Shown: positions 6,483-14,580 of the stretch, in pieces
How the letters are laid out: each line of letters starts with the position of its first letter
How positions within the stretch are numbered: position 1 is the first letter of the stretch
NCBI GenBank assembly: GCA_964440495.1
Contig: CAYTSD010000001.1
Location: forward strand, 1 to 64,000
DNA length: 64,000 nt
From: Benthortus sp964440495
GTDB lineage: Archaea; Thermoproteota; Nitrososphaeria_A; Caldarchaeales; Wolframiiraptoraceae
Direction of reading: 5' to 3'
Program-made: the position numbers and the translations under genes
The notes under the pieces: model-generated
Database searches by the model: none
The model's input: only the letters and a program-made list of their open reading frames with translations
Told to the model about the DNA's origin: nothing

Positions 6483-9400
6483 AGCAGGTTGAATTCACTA
6501 AGGAGGACCTATGGGAGGTTATGCGGGCGTTCATCGAGGAGGAAGGCCTAGTCCAGCATCACATCAAGTCCTACAACCACTTCGTCAAGGAGGGTCTGAA
6601 AGAGCTTATAAAGTCTCTGGGAGACCTCGAGGTTAGGACGAAGTATGGGACGATAACGCTGAAGATGAGGGACCCGGAGATCGGGAAGCCCAGCGTAGTC
6701 GAGATAGATGGAACCGTTCTCGAGAATGTTAAGCCTATGGAGTGTAGGCTTAGGAACCTGACCTACGCCGCTCCCCTATACGTCACCATGTCACTCTTCG
6801 TTGACGGTAAGCCTGTCACAAGACCTGAGAAGGTTGAGGTTGGAATAATCCCCATAATGGTGAAGTCCGAGGTATGCCCGCTCTCGAAGATGAGCGACGA
6901 GGAGCTCATGGAGATAGGTGAAGACCCTAGAGACCCAGGCGGATACTTCATAATCAACGGCTCGGAGAGGGTTATCGTAGCCATAGAAGACCTGGCGCCA
7001 AACCGGATAATGGTCACCGAGAGGGACTCGGAGACGGGGCAGCTCAGCGCAGTAGTCCTCTCAGCAGCCTACGGTAAACAAGCTAGAACTGAGGTAACCT
7101 ACAAGCCTGGAGGAGCCCTCAAAGTATTCTTCTCAAGAATCTACAAGGGAATCCCAGCGATAATCATGCTCAGAGCCCTTGGAATGACGAACGACAGAGA
7201 GATAGTAAACATGGTCTCACAGTTCAAGGAGGCTCAGGAGCTTCTAGAACAATCCTTCCAAGAAGCCGAGGGAATAGACTCAGAGTATGAGGCTCTCCGC
7301 TACATCGGGAACCGGATAGCCTTCGGATACGCCGAAGAGTATAGGATGCAGAGAGCTGAACAGCTTATCGACAACGTCTTCCTACCCCACATAGGGACGA
7401 CGAAGGCTGCAAGGTATCAGAAGGCGGTCTTCCTCTGCGAGATAATAGGCCGCCTACTAGAGACAAGCCTAAAGATAAGGAAGCCGAGTGACAGAGACCA
7501 CTACGCGAACAAGCGTCTCAAGCTGGCTGGCCCACTCCTCATGGAGCTCTACCGAATGGCATTCATGAAGCTTCTAAGGGATATTAGGTATCAGCTTGAG
7601 CGTGCGGCGAGCTCCCGTTACCCGATAAGCGTCTCAACCTTCGTCAGGCCTGGAATAATCACAGACTTCGTTAAGCATGCCTTCGCTACGGGTAACTGGC
7701 CCGCTGGAAGGGTTGGGGTAACCCAGCTCTTGAACCGTACAAACTATCTCGCGACGATAAGCCACCTGAGAAGGGTTCAGTCCCCCCTAAGCAGAAGCCA
7801 GCCTCACTTCGAGGCCAGAGACCTCCATGGAACCCACTGGGGTAGAATCTGCCCAGCCGAGACCCCTGAGGGAAGCAACTGCGGCCTCGTCAAGAACCTC
7901 GCCCTAAGCGCTGAGATAAGCTTCCCAGCTAGAAGGAGAGATGTATTGGAGAAGCTCTACTCCTTCGGAGTTCTCCCGCTTACAGAAGTCATCTCAAGGA
8001 GGAAACCCTATCCTGTGAAAGTCTTCGTGGACGGGCTTCTCGTAGGCTTCCACACCAATGGAGAGGAGCTGGTAAGGAGTCTGAGAGAGCTTAGGAGGAA
8101 GGGAGAGATAAGCAGCGAGATAAACTTCGCCCTCCACAAGTATGGCCGCGTCCAAGAGCTCTGGATAAACACCGATGAGGGCAGGGTTCGGAGACCCCTA
8201 ATCATAGTTGAGAAGGGTAAGCCTCTACTCAAGAAGCAGCATATAGAGTCCCTCAGGAACAGGACTCTCAGGTTCCGAGACCTCGTCTCCATGGGCCTCA
8301 TAGAGTTCCTCGACGCCGAAGAGGAGGAGAACGCATACATAGCTCTCAGACCTGAAGACCTAACACCCGAGCACACCCACCTAGAGATATCGCCCTACGC
8401 TATGCTTGGAGCAGTCGTCTCAATAATCCCCTACGCCGAGCACAACCAGTCGCCTAGAAACGTGTATGAGGGAGCCATGGGGAAGCAGGCTCTCGGAATC
8501 TTCGCAGTAAACTACGACCTAAGAGTGGACTCGAGGATGCATGTCCTAGTCTATCCGCAGCGTCCCCTAGTCGCGACGAAGGCCTCCGAGCTAATAGGTC
8601 TCGATGTTAGGCCGACGGGCCAGAACATGGTTGTAGCGGTTCTCACGGGACAGGGATACAACATGGAGGACGCAGTGGTCTTGAATAAGTCCTCGATAGA
8701 GCGTGGCCTCGGCCTCTCACTCAGTTATAGAACCTACGAGGTTGAGGCGAGAACCTACATCGGCGGACAGAAGGACATAATCGGGATACCTGAACCAACC
8801 ATCAGAGGGTATAGAGGTGAACAGAACTACCGAGTGCTGGACGCAGACGGCCTCGCCCACATAGAGTCCGATGTCAAGGGTGGAATCGTACTCGTAGGTG
8901 TGAAGAGCCCGCCAAGATTCTTGGAAGAATATCAACGCGCCCCAGCCCGTGAGATGATATGGAGAGACGCCTCCGTGGCCGTGAGACCCTCAGAGGTCGG
9001 AGTCGTCGACAACATCTTCCTAACACGCACGGAGGAAGGTAACAAACTGATTAAGGCTAAGGTTCGAAGCTTCTGTGCGGCAGAGATAGGTGACAAGTTC
9101 TCCTCACGCCACGGCCAGAAGGGAATAGTTGGAATGATATTCCCTCAGGAAGACATGCCCTACACAGAGAGCGGGATAGTCCCAGACCTAATCATAAATC
9201 CACACGCGTTCCCAAGCAGGATGACGATAGGCCAGCTACTAGAAAGCATAGCTGGGAAGGTTGCGGCGCTCAAGGGAGAAATTATCGATGGAACACCCTT
9301 CATGGGCAAGCCTCTAGAAGAGCTGAGAAAAGAGCTTGAAGCACTAGGATTCAAGAGCACAGGCAAGGAAGTAATGTATGATGGATTGACGGGTAAACGG

Positions 9401-9826
9401 TTCGAGGCGGAGATATTCATCGGCGTCGTCTACTATCAGAGACTCCACCACCTAGTCAGAGATAAAATCCATGCGAGAGCGAGAGGACAGGTTCAGATGC
9501 TTACGAGGCAGCCTACAGAGGGTAGAAGCAGAGGAGGTGGACTAAAGTTCGGGGAGATGGAGCGCGACTGCCTCATAGCGCATGGAGCAAGCTACCTACT
9601 CCTCGATAGACTTTTGGAGCAGAGCGATAGATATACGGCCTACTTCTGCGAGGAATGCGGTCTCCCAGCATACTATGACCTCAAGCAGGAGCGATTCATC
9701 TGCCCAATCCATGGAAAAGATGCGAGAGTTAGACCCGTCACACTCTCCTACGCATTCTACCTGCTCCTAGAGGAGATGATGAGCATGCTAATCTATCCTA
9801 AGCTCCTGTTCGAGGAGGAGGTGTAG
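6476..9826 (+). CDS. rpoB: DNA-directed RNA polymerase subunit B (unsplit)
   Basis: Second largest polymerase subunit, 1116 residues, equal to a fused B''+B' protein. Landmarks are HIKSYNHFV near residue 29, the NGSERVIVAIEDLAPNR protrusion region (160-176), the fork/lobe region with RRVQSPLSRSQPHFEARDLH near 435, CPAETPEGSNCGL near 460, GQGYNMEDAVVLNKSS near 725, DKFSSRHGQKG near 875, and a C-terminal zinc ribbon C-x2-C...C in CEECGLPAYY and ICPIHGK. It forms one side of the active-centre cleft. The next gene, rpoA, starts 4 bases after the stop. A stop-overlapping small frame lies just upstream. Confidence 0.97.
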   Translation: MLKQVEFTKEDLWEVMRAFIEEEGLVQHHIKSYNHFVKEGLKELIKSLGDLEVRTKYGTITLKMRDPEIGKPSVVEIDGTVLENVKPMECRLRNLTYAAPLYVTMSLFVDGKPVTRPEKVEVGIIPIMVKSEVCPLSKMSDEELMEIGEDPRDPGGYFIINGSERVIVAIEDLAPNRIMVTERDSETGQLSAVVLSAAYGKQARTEVTYKPGGALKVFFSRIYKGIPAIIMLRALGMTNDREIVNMVSQFKEAQELLEQSFQEAEGIDSEYEALRYIGNRIAFGYAEEYRMQRAEQLIDNVFLPHIGTTKAARYQKAVFLCEIIGRLLETSLKIRKPSDRDHYANKRLKLAGPLLMELYRMAFMKLLRDIRYQLERAASSRYPISVSTFVRPGIITDFVKHAFATGNWPAGRVGVTQLLNRTNYLATISHLRRVQSPLSRSQPHFEARDLHGTHWGRICPAETPEGSNCGLVKNLALSAEISFPARRRDVLEKLYSFGVLPLTEVISRRKPYPVKVFVDGLLVGFHTNGEELVRSLRELRRKGEISSEINFALHKYGRVQELWINTDEGRVRRPLIIVEKGKPLLKKQHIESLRNRTLRFRDLVSMGLIEFLDAEEEENAYIALRPEDLTPEHTHLEISPYAMLGAVVSIIPYAEHNQSPRNVYEGAMGKQALGIFAVNYDLRVDSRMHVLVYPQRPLVATKASELIGLDVRPTGQNMVVAVLTGQGYNMEDAVVLNKSSIERGLGLSLSYRTYEVEARTYIGGQKDIIGIPEPTIRGYRGEQNYRVLDADGLAHIESDVKGGIVLVGVKSPPRFLEEYQRAPAREMIWRDASVAVRPSEVGVVDNIFLTRTEEGNKLIKAKVRSFCAAEIGDKFSSRHGQKGIVGMIFPQEDMPYTESGIVPDLIINPHAFPSRMTIGQLLESIAGKVAALKGEIIDGTPFMGKPLEELRKELEALGFKSTGKEVMYDGLTGKRFEAEIFIGVVYYQRLHHLVRDKIHARARGQVQMLTRQPTEGRSRGGGLKFGEMERDCLIAHGASYLLLDRLLEQSDRYTAYFCEECGLPAYYDLKQERFICPIHGKDARVRPVTLSYAFYLLLEEMMSMLIYPKLLFEEEV

Positions 9827-9830
9827 AAAG

Positions 9831-12800
9831 ATGTCAATCTCATCCTACATAGGCACTGTTAAGGGAATCATGTTCGGAATCCTCTCGCCAGACATGATTA
9901 GAAAGATGAGCGTCGCAGAGATACAGAACCCAGACACCTACGACGAGGATGGTATGCCGATACCAACCGGAGTAATGGACCCACGTCTCGGAACACTTGA
10001 GCCAGGTCAGAGATGCAAGACGTGTGGAAACACGTATCTCGGCTGCCCAGGCCACTTCGGACATATAGAGCTTCCAGTCCCAGTAGTCCACGTAGGGTTC
10101 GTCAAACATATCCATAGCCTTCTCAAGGCAACCTGCCGCTCATGTGGAAGAATACTCCTCTCCGACGAGGAGATAGAGAAGTATAGGGCGCAGATAAAGA
10201 AGATGGAGGAGGAGGGCAGGGTCTCGAAGGAGATCTACTACAAGATTCTCCAGAAGGCTATGATGGCTCCGAAGTGTCCTCACTGTGAGGAGAAGCAGTA
10301 TAAGATTGAGCTGGAGAAGCCGACAACCTTCATAGAGGTTGTTGACTCGGAGAGACGTAGGCTCACGCCGCACGCCGTCAGAGCAAGACTTGAAAGAATA
10401 AGGGACGAAGACCTGGAACTTCTAGGACTGGACCCGAAGGTAGCCCGCCCAGAGTGGATGGTTATAACAGTTCTACCAGTCCCACCGGTCTATGTCAGAC
10501 CATCAATAACACTTGAATCAGGGTTCCGCTCCGAAGACGACCTAACACACAAGCTCGTCGACATACTCCGAGTCGTTCAGAGGCTTAGAGAAAACATCAA
10601 CGCGGGTTCACCTTCACCAGTCATAGCCGAGCTCGCAGACCTCCTCCAATACCATGTGACAACCTATCTCAACAACGAGGTTCCGGGAGTGGCTCCAGCA
10701 ACCCATAGAAGCGGGAGGCCTCTCAAGACCCTGGCGCAGAGGCTTAAAGGAAAGGAGGGAAGATTCAGGCTTAACCTGAGTGGAAAAAGAGTGGACTTCT
10801 CAGCGAGAACCGTCATCTCACCCGACCCAAGCATAAGCATCAACGAGGTCGGAGTCCCAAGAGACATAGCGATGCAGCTGACAGTCCCGGAAAAAGTAAC
10901 GGAATGGAATGTTGAGAGGCTGAGGCACTACATTAGGAATGGGCCTGACAAGTATCCTGGAGCCAAGTATGTTATTAGGCCTGACGGTAAGAGGGTTAGG
11001 TTAAAGTTTGCCCAGGACTTGGAGGAGGTTGCAAACACAATCGAGCCGGGATTCGTTGTTGAGCGGCACTTAATCGATGGAGACATTGTTTTGTTCAATC
11101 GTCAGCCGAGTCTTCACAGAATGTCGATAATGGCTCACAGGGTCAAGGTTCTACCCTACAAGACCTTCCGACTGAATCTAGCTGTCTGCACACCCTACAA
11201 CGCCGACTTCGATGGAGACGAGATGAACCTACATGTTCCTCAGAGTGAGGAGGCTCAGACGGAGGCGCGGATACTCCTAATAGTCCAGAACAATCTCCTC
11301 TCACCGCGTTACGGTGCACCAATAATCGGCGCAATAAGAGACTTCATAACAGCTATGTATCTCCTAACAAGGGATGGAACCTATCTAACAAGCAAGGAGC
11401 TATCCTACATCCTAACCGCAATAGGGTATGAGGGAGAGGTTCCAGAGCCTGAGATAAAGAAGCCTGAGCCGAGGTGGAGTGGGAAGCAGATATTCAGCCT
11501 ACTCCTCCCGAAGGGCTTCAACCACCACTTCAGAGCCTCATTCTCACCAGACATAGAAGTGGTAATAGAGGATGGAAAACTGGTCAAAGGTGTAATAGAC
11601 AAGAGTGCGATAGGTGTTGAGAAAGCTAACAGCATCCTTCATAGAATAGCGATGGAGTATGGAACCGAGGCGGCCAAAGAGTTCCTCGACAAAATCGTCA
11701 AGGTTGCGAACACCTATCTGAATCTACGTGGATTCAGCTTCGGCGTCGACGACCTAGAGATACCTAAGGAAGCCTACAAGGAGCTTAAGAAGGTCTTTAA
11801 GAAGATGGATGAAGCCTTTAACGCCCTCAAAGCAAACTATGAGCGTGGAAGAATAGAGGTTAGACCTGGAGAGACGCTTGAACAAGCATTCGAATCCAAT
11901 ATTCTCCAGATACTCTCCGAGGCGAGAGAAGAAGCAGGGAAGGTCGCTAGAAAATACATCTCACCTGAAAGTAGCGCCGTGATAATGACGAGAACCGGGG
12001 CAAGAGGCTCCCTGTTAAACATCGACCAGATGGTCGCGGTTGTTGGGCAGCAGGCCGTTAGGAGGGAACGTATTAAGAGAGGATTCATGGACCGTGTTCT
12101 AACCTTCTTTAAGCCTGGAGATGTCTCGCCTAAGGCTAGGGGATTCGTCTACCACTCCTTCATCCAGGGACTAGACCCGATAGAGTTCTTCTTCCACATG
12201 GCCGGTGGAAGAGACGGCCTCGTCGACACGGCTGTGAGAACCCAGCAGAGCGGATACATGCAGCGTCGTCTAATCAACGCCCTCGAATCTCTCTACGTCG
12301 AGTATGATGGAACTGTGAGAACGACAGATGAGAAGCGTATAGTCCAGTTCCTCTACGGTGAGGATGGGATAGACCCCTCGAAGAGCTATCACGGTGAAGC
12401 CGTAAACATAGGGGTCCTAATAGATAGGCTTGGAATCAAACGTGGAGCTAAGCCGCCGATAAGTCAAGGGAAGCTTGAGGAGATGCTGAAAGAATATGAG
12501 GCCAGGATTCCGCCGATGCTTCTGGAGAAGGCGAAGGAGACGATAACTAAGACTAAGATAAGTGAGAGTGACGCTGACAGGCTTCTAAGAGAGATATACA
12601 AAGAGTATGGGAGGAATAGGGTTGAGCCTGGGGAGGCTGTTGGAATAGTTACAGCTCAGTCGATAGGTGAGCCGAGCACCCAGCTCACCCTCAGAACCTT
12701 CCACTTCGCTGGAGTACGTGAGCAGAGCATCCTCCTAGGACTCCCAAGACTCATCGAGATAGTTGACGCAAGGAAGACTCCATCCACACCTATAATGCGT

Positions 12801-13640
12801 ATCCCGCTTGAGCCTGAGTATGCCAAGAGCAAGGTGAAGGCTCAGAGGCTTGCACGCCAGCTCCGGTACACGGTCTTCGAAGACATAGTCTCAGGAGTAG
12901 GCTACAACCTTAGAAGAAACGCGGTAGTCCTACAGCTTGACGAGCAGGCCATGAGGCTCCGTGGAGTAACGATGAAGGATGTTGAGCAGGCCTTGAAGCA
13001 CAGCAAGCTAAAGTATAGTATAGCCGACAAAAGCGTGTCGGTAACATCCGGAGAAGAGGGGATTCAGAGCCTTGAGAAGTTGAAGGATAAGCTTCTAGCG
13101 ATGAAGGTTAAGGGGGTCAAGAGGATAAAGAAGACCATGGTCAAGTATGAGAACGGGGAATATGTTATACTGACCGACGGCTCAAACCTAAAGGAGGTTA
13201 TCCAGATACCTGGAGTCGATTATAGACGTGTCTGGACCAACAATATCCACGAGATAGCGGAGGTCTTCGGGATAGAGGCGGCTAGGGCGGCGATAGTGAG
13301 GGAGATGAAGCATGTTCTCGACGAGCAGGGACTCGACGTGGATATAAGACATCTAATGCTCCTCGCAGACATGATGACCCTTAACGGCTCAGTCAAGCAG
13401 GTTGGAAGACATGGAGTAGTCCGATTGAAGAGCAGCCCACTCGCTAGAGCAGCCTTCGAGATAAGCGTCCAGACACTCCTAGACGCGGCTGTGAGAGGAG
13501 AGATTGACTGGCTTCGCGGAAACGTTGAACGTATCCTGATAGGAAAGGAGATTCTCGTCGGCACGGGGATGGTCTCCCTCCTAATGATGTATCCTGGGAT
13601 AGCTGACGGAGGCTTAGGCAAGGAAGAGAAGAAGAGCTGA
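9831..13640 (+). CDS. rpoA: DNA-directed RNA polymerase subunit A, unsplit A'+A''
   Basis: Largest polymerase subunit as a single chain of 1269 residues. The A' part carries zinc sites CKTCGNTYLGCPGHFGH (about 63-79) and CRSCG/CPHC (about 103-150), the RFRLNLSGKRVDFSARTVIS switch region near 310, and the catalytic NADFDGDEMN near 458, whose three aspartates hold the active-site magnesium. The A'' part begins near residue 850-930 and contains RVEPGEAVGIVTAQSIGEPS and LTLRTFHFAGV (trigger loop region). There is no stop or frameshift where other archaea split the gene into rpoA1 and rpoA2. This is the strongest lineage marker in the window. Confidence 0.97.
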   Translation: MSISSYIGTVKGIMFGILSPDMIRKMSVAEIQNPDTYDEDGMPIPTGVMDPRLGTLEPGQRCKTCGNTYLGCPGHFGHIELPVPVVHVGFVKHIHSLLKATCRSCGRILLSDEEIEKYRAQIKKMEEEGRVSKEIYYKILQKAMMAPKCPHCEEKQYKIELEKPTTFIEVVDSERRRLTPHAVRARLERIRDEDLELLGLDPKVARPEWMVITVLPVPPVYVRPSITLESGFRSEDDLTHKLVDILRVVQRLRENINAGSPSPVIAELADLLQYHVTTYLNNEVPGVAPATHRSGRPLKTLAQRLKGKEGRFRLNLSGKRVDFSARTVISPDPSISINEVGVPRDIAMQLTVPEKVTEWNVERLRHYIRNGPDKYPGAKYVIRPDGKRVRLKFAQDLEEVANTIEPGFVVERHLIDGDIVLFNRQPSLHRMSIMAHRVKVLPYKTFRLNLAVCTPYNADFDGDEMNLHVPQSEEAQTEARILLIVQNNLLSPRYGAPIIGAIRDFITAMYLLTRDGTYLTSKELSYILTAIGYEGEVPEPEIKKPEPRWSGKQIFSLLLPKGFNHHFRASFSPDIEVVIEDGKLVKGVIDKSAIGVEKANSILHRIAMEYGTEAAKEFLDKIVKVANTYLNLRGFSFGVDDLEIPKEAYKELKKVFKKMDEAFNALKANYERGRIEVRPGETLEQAFESNILQILSEAREEAGKVARKYISPESSAVIMTRTGARGSLLNIDQMVAVVGQQAVRRERIKRGFMDRVLTFFKPGDVSPKARGFVYHSFIQGLDPIEFFFHMAGGRDGLVDTAVRTQQSGYMQRRLINALESLYVEYDGTVRTTDEKRIVQFLYGEDGIDPSKSYHGEAVNIGVLIDRLGIKRGAKPPISQGKLEEMLKEYEARIPPMLLEKAKETITKTKISESDADRLLREIYKEYGRNRVEPGEAVGIVTAQSIGEPSTQLTLRTFHFAGVREQSILLGLPRLIEIVDARKTPSTPIMRIPLEPEYAKSKVKAQRLARQLRYTVFEDIVSGVGYNLRRNAVVLQLDEQAMRLRGVTMKDVEQALKHSKLKYSIADKSVSVTSGEEGIQSLEKLKDKLLAMKVKGVKRIKKTMVKYENGEYVILTDGSNLKEVIQIPGVDYRRVWTNNIHEIAEVFGIEAARAAIVREMKHVLDEQGLDVDIRHLMLLADMMTLNGSVKQVGRHGVVRLKSSPLARAAFEISVQTLLDAAVRGEIDWLRGNVERILIGKEILVGTGMVSLLMMYPGIADGGLGKEEKKS

Positions 13641-13646
13641 GGAAGG

Positions 13647-13655
13647 CTCTTATAC
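13647..13655 (+). promoter_or_regulatory. TATA box of L30e gene
   Basis: CTCTTATAC centred about 29 bases before ATG 13681, just after the rpoA stop, giving a leaderless transcript for the ribosomal protein independent of the polymerase genes. Confidence 0.45.
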
Positions 13656-13680
13656 ACCCACTCCACCTAAAGATGCCTAG

Positions 13681-14022
13681 ATGAGCGTCAAGATAGAGCC
13701 TAAGGAACTCCGCAGACACCTCGAAGTCATAAGCCGAACAGGGAAACTAGTCCTAGGATTCAGGCAGTCCTACCTCTCAATCCTCCACAGAAAATCCAGG
13801 CTAGTAATCCTCGCAGGCAACTGTCCACCAAACCTAGAGAAGGAGATTAGGATAGCGTGTAGAATGGCTGGTGTTCCGCTGCTTAAGACGGAGCTACTTG
13901 GAAGGGAGCTTGGATTCATGCTTGGAAAACCCTTTCCAACGGCCGTCGTCTCAATCACAGACCTAGGCAACTCAAATCTATTGGAGATAGTGGCGCCGCC
14001 TGAGCAGGAAGAGGAAGCTTAA
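13681..14022 (+). CDS. rpl30e: large ribosomal subunit protein L30e
   Basis: Small L7Ae/L30e-family RNA-binding protein of 113 residues. RTGKLVLGFRQSYLSILHRK and LVILAGNCPPNLEKEI show the L30e kink-turn-binding fold, with a short acidic tail. Its place after rpoA and before nusA is the classic archaeal order and supports the call over other L7Ae-family members. Confidence 0.93.
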   Translation: MSVKIEPKELRRHLEVISRTGKLVLGFRQSYLSILHRKSRLVILAGNCPPNLEKEIRIACRMAGVPLLKTELLGRELGFMLGKPFPTAVVSITDLGNSNLLEIVAPPEQEEEA

Positions 14023-14027
14023 ACACA

Positions 14028-14036
14028 TTTATAATT
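14028..14036 (+). promoter_or_regulatory. TATA box of nusA
   Basis: TTTATAATT, 42 bases before the chosen nusA ATG (14074). It overlaps a possible TTG start at 14035, which argues that the TTG is not used. Confidence 0.45.
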
Positions 14037-14073
14037 GCTTTTTCAAAAAATCCTCTGGAACCTTAGACAAGGA

Positions 14074-14520
14074 ATGGGAAGAGCCTTGAGCGAGGGCTTT
14101 AAGCTAACCGATAAAGAGATGCGATACATATCTCTCTTCGAGGCAGCTACAGGAGCAAACGTCATCGACTGCGTGGAGTCCGAGGGAATAATAGTCTTCG
14201 TGGTGAGTCCAGGAGACCTTCCGAAAGCCTTGGCCAGAAAAGGAGCGAAGATACAGCAGTTCGCTAGGATGATTAAGAAGAGGGTGAAGGTCGTCGAGTA
14301 CTCCGAAGACCCTGCGAAGTTTCTCCAGAACGCTCTCATGCCCGCTAAACTAATCGAGCCTGTGAGAATCTCGGAGCGTACCGATGGTAGGAAGGTCGCC
14401 GTAGTGACTGTTGACCCGAAGTATAAGGGGATGGCGATAGGGAAGGAGGGGAGAACCATAGAGCTTGTCCGCTACCTCCTCCGCAGACACCATAAGATAG
14501 ACCACGTAATCGTCCAGTAA
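14074..14520 (+). CDS. nusA: NusA-like transcription elongation/termination protein (two KH domains)
   Basis: Protein of 148 residues with the archaeal NusA layout: only the two KH RNA-binding domains, without the bacterial N-terminal and S1 parts. KLTDKEMRYISLFEAATGA opens the first KH region, and VDPKYKGMAIGKEGRTIELV near residue 125 holds the second KH GxxG loop (GKEG). It probably binds nascent RNA at the polymerase. ATG 14074 is preceded by AAGGA at a good distance; the in-frame TTG at 14035 lies inside the TATA box. It follows L30e, as in other archaea. Confidence 0.92.
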   Translation: MGRALSEGFKLTDKEMRYISLFEAATGANVIDCVESEGIIVFVVSPGDLPKALARKGAKIQQFARMIKKRVKVVEYSEDPAKFLQNALMPAKLIEPVRISERTDGRKVAVVTVDPKYKGMAIGKEGRTIELVRYLLRRHHKIDHVIVQ

Positions 14521-14530
14521 GAGGGATATT

Positions 14531-14539
14531 CATAAATAG
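14531..14539 (+). promoter_or_regulatory. TATA box of ppsA
   Basis: CATAAATAG about 46 bases before the ppsA ATG. The leader of about 20 bases contains GAAGGAGG, one of the strongest Shine-Dalgarno sequences in the window. Confidence 0.4.
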
Positions 14540-14580
14540 AGAGCTGTACCCGCCTCCAGTGGAGCGGTGAGAAGGAGGAG

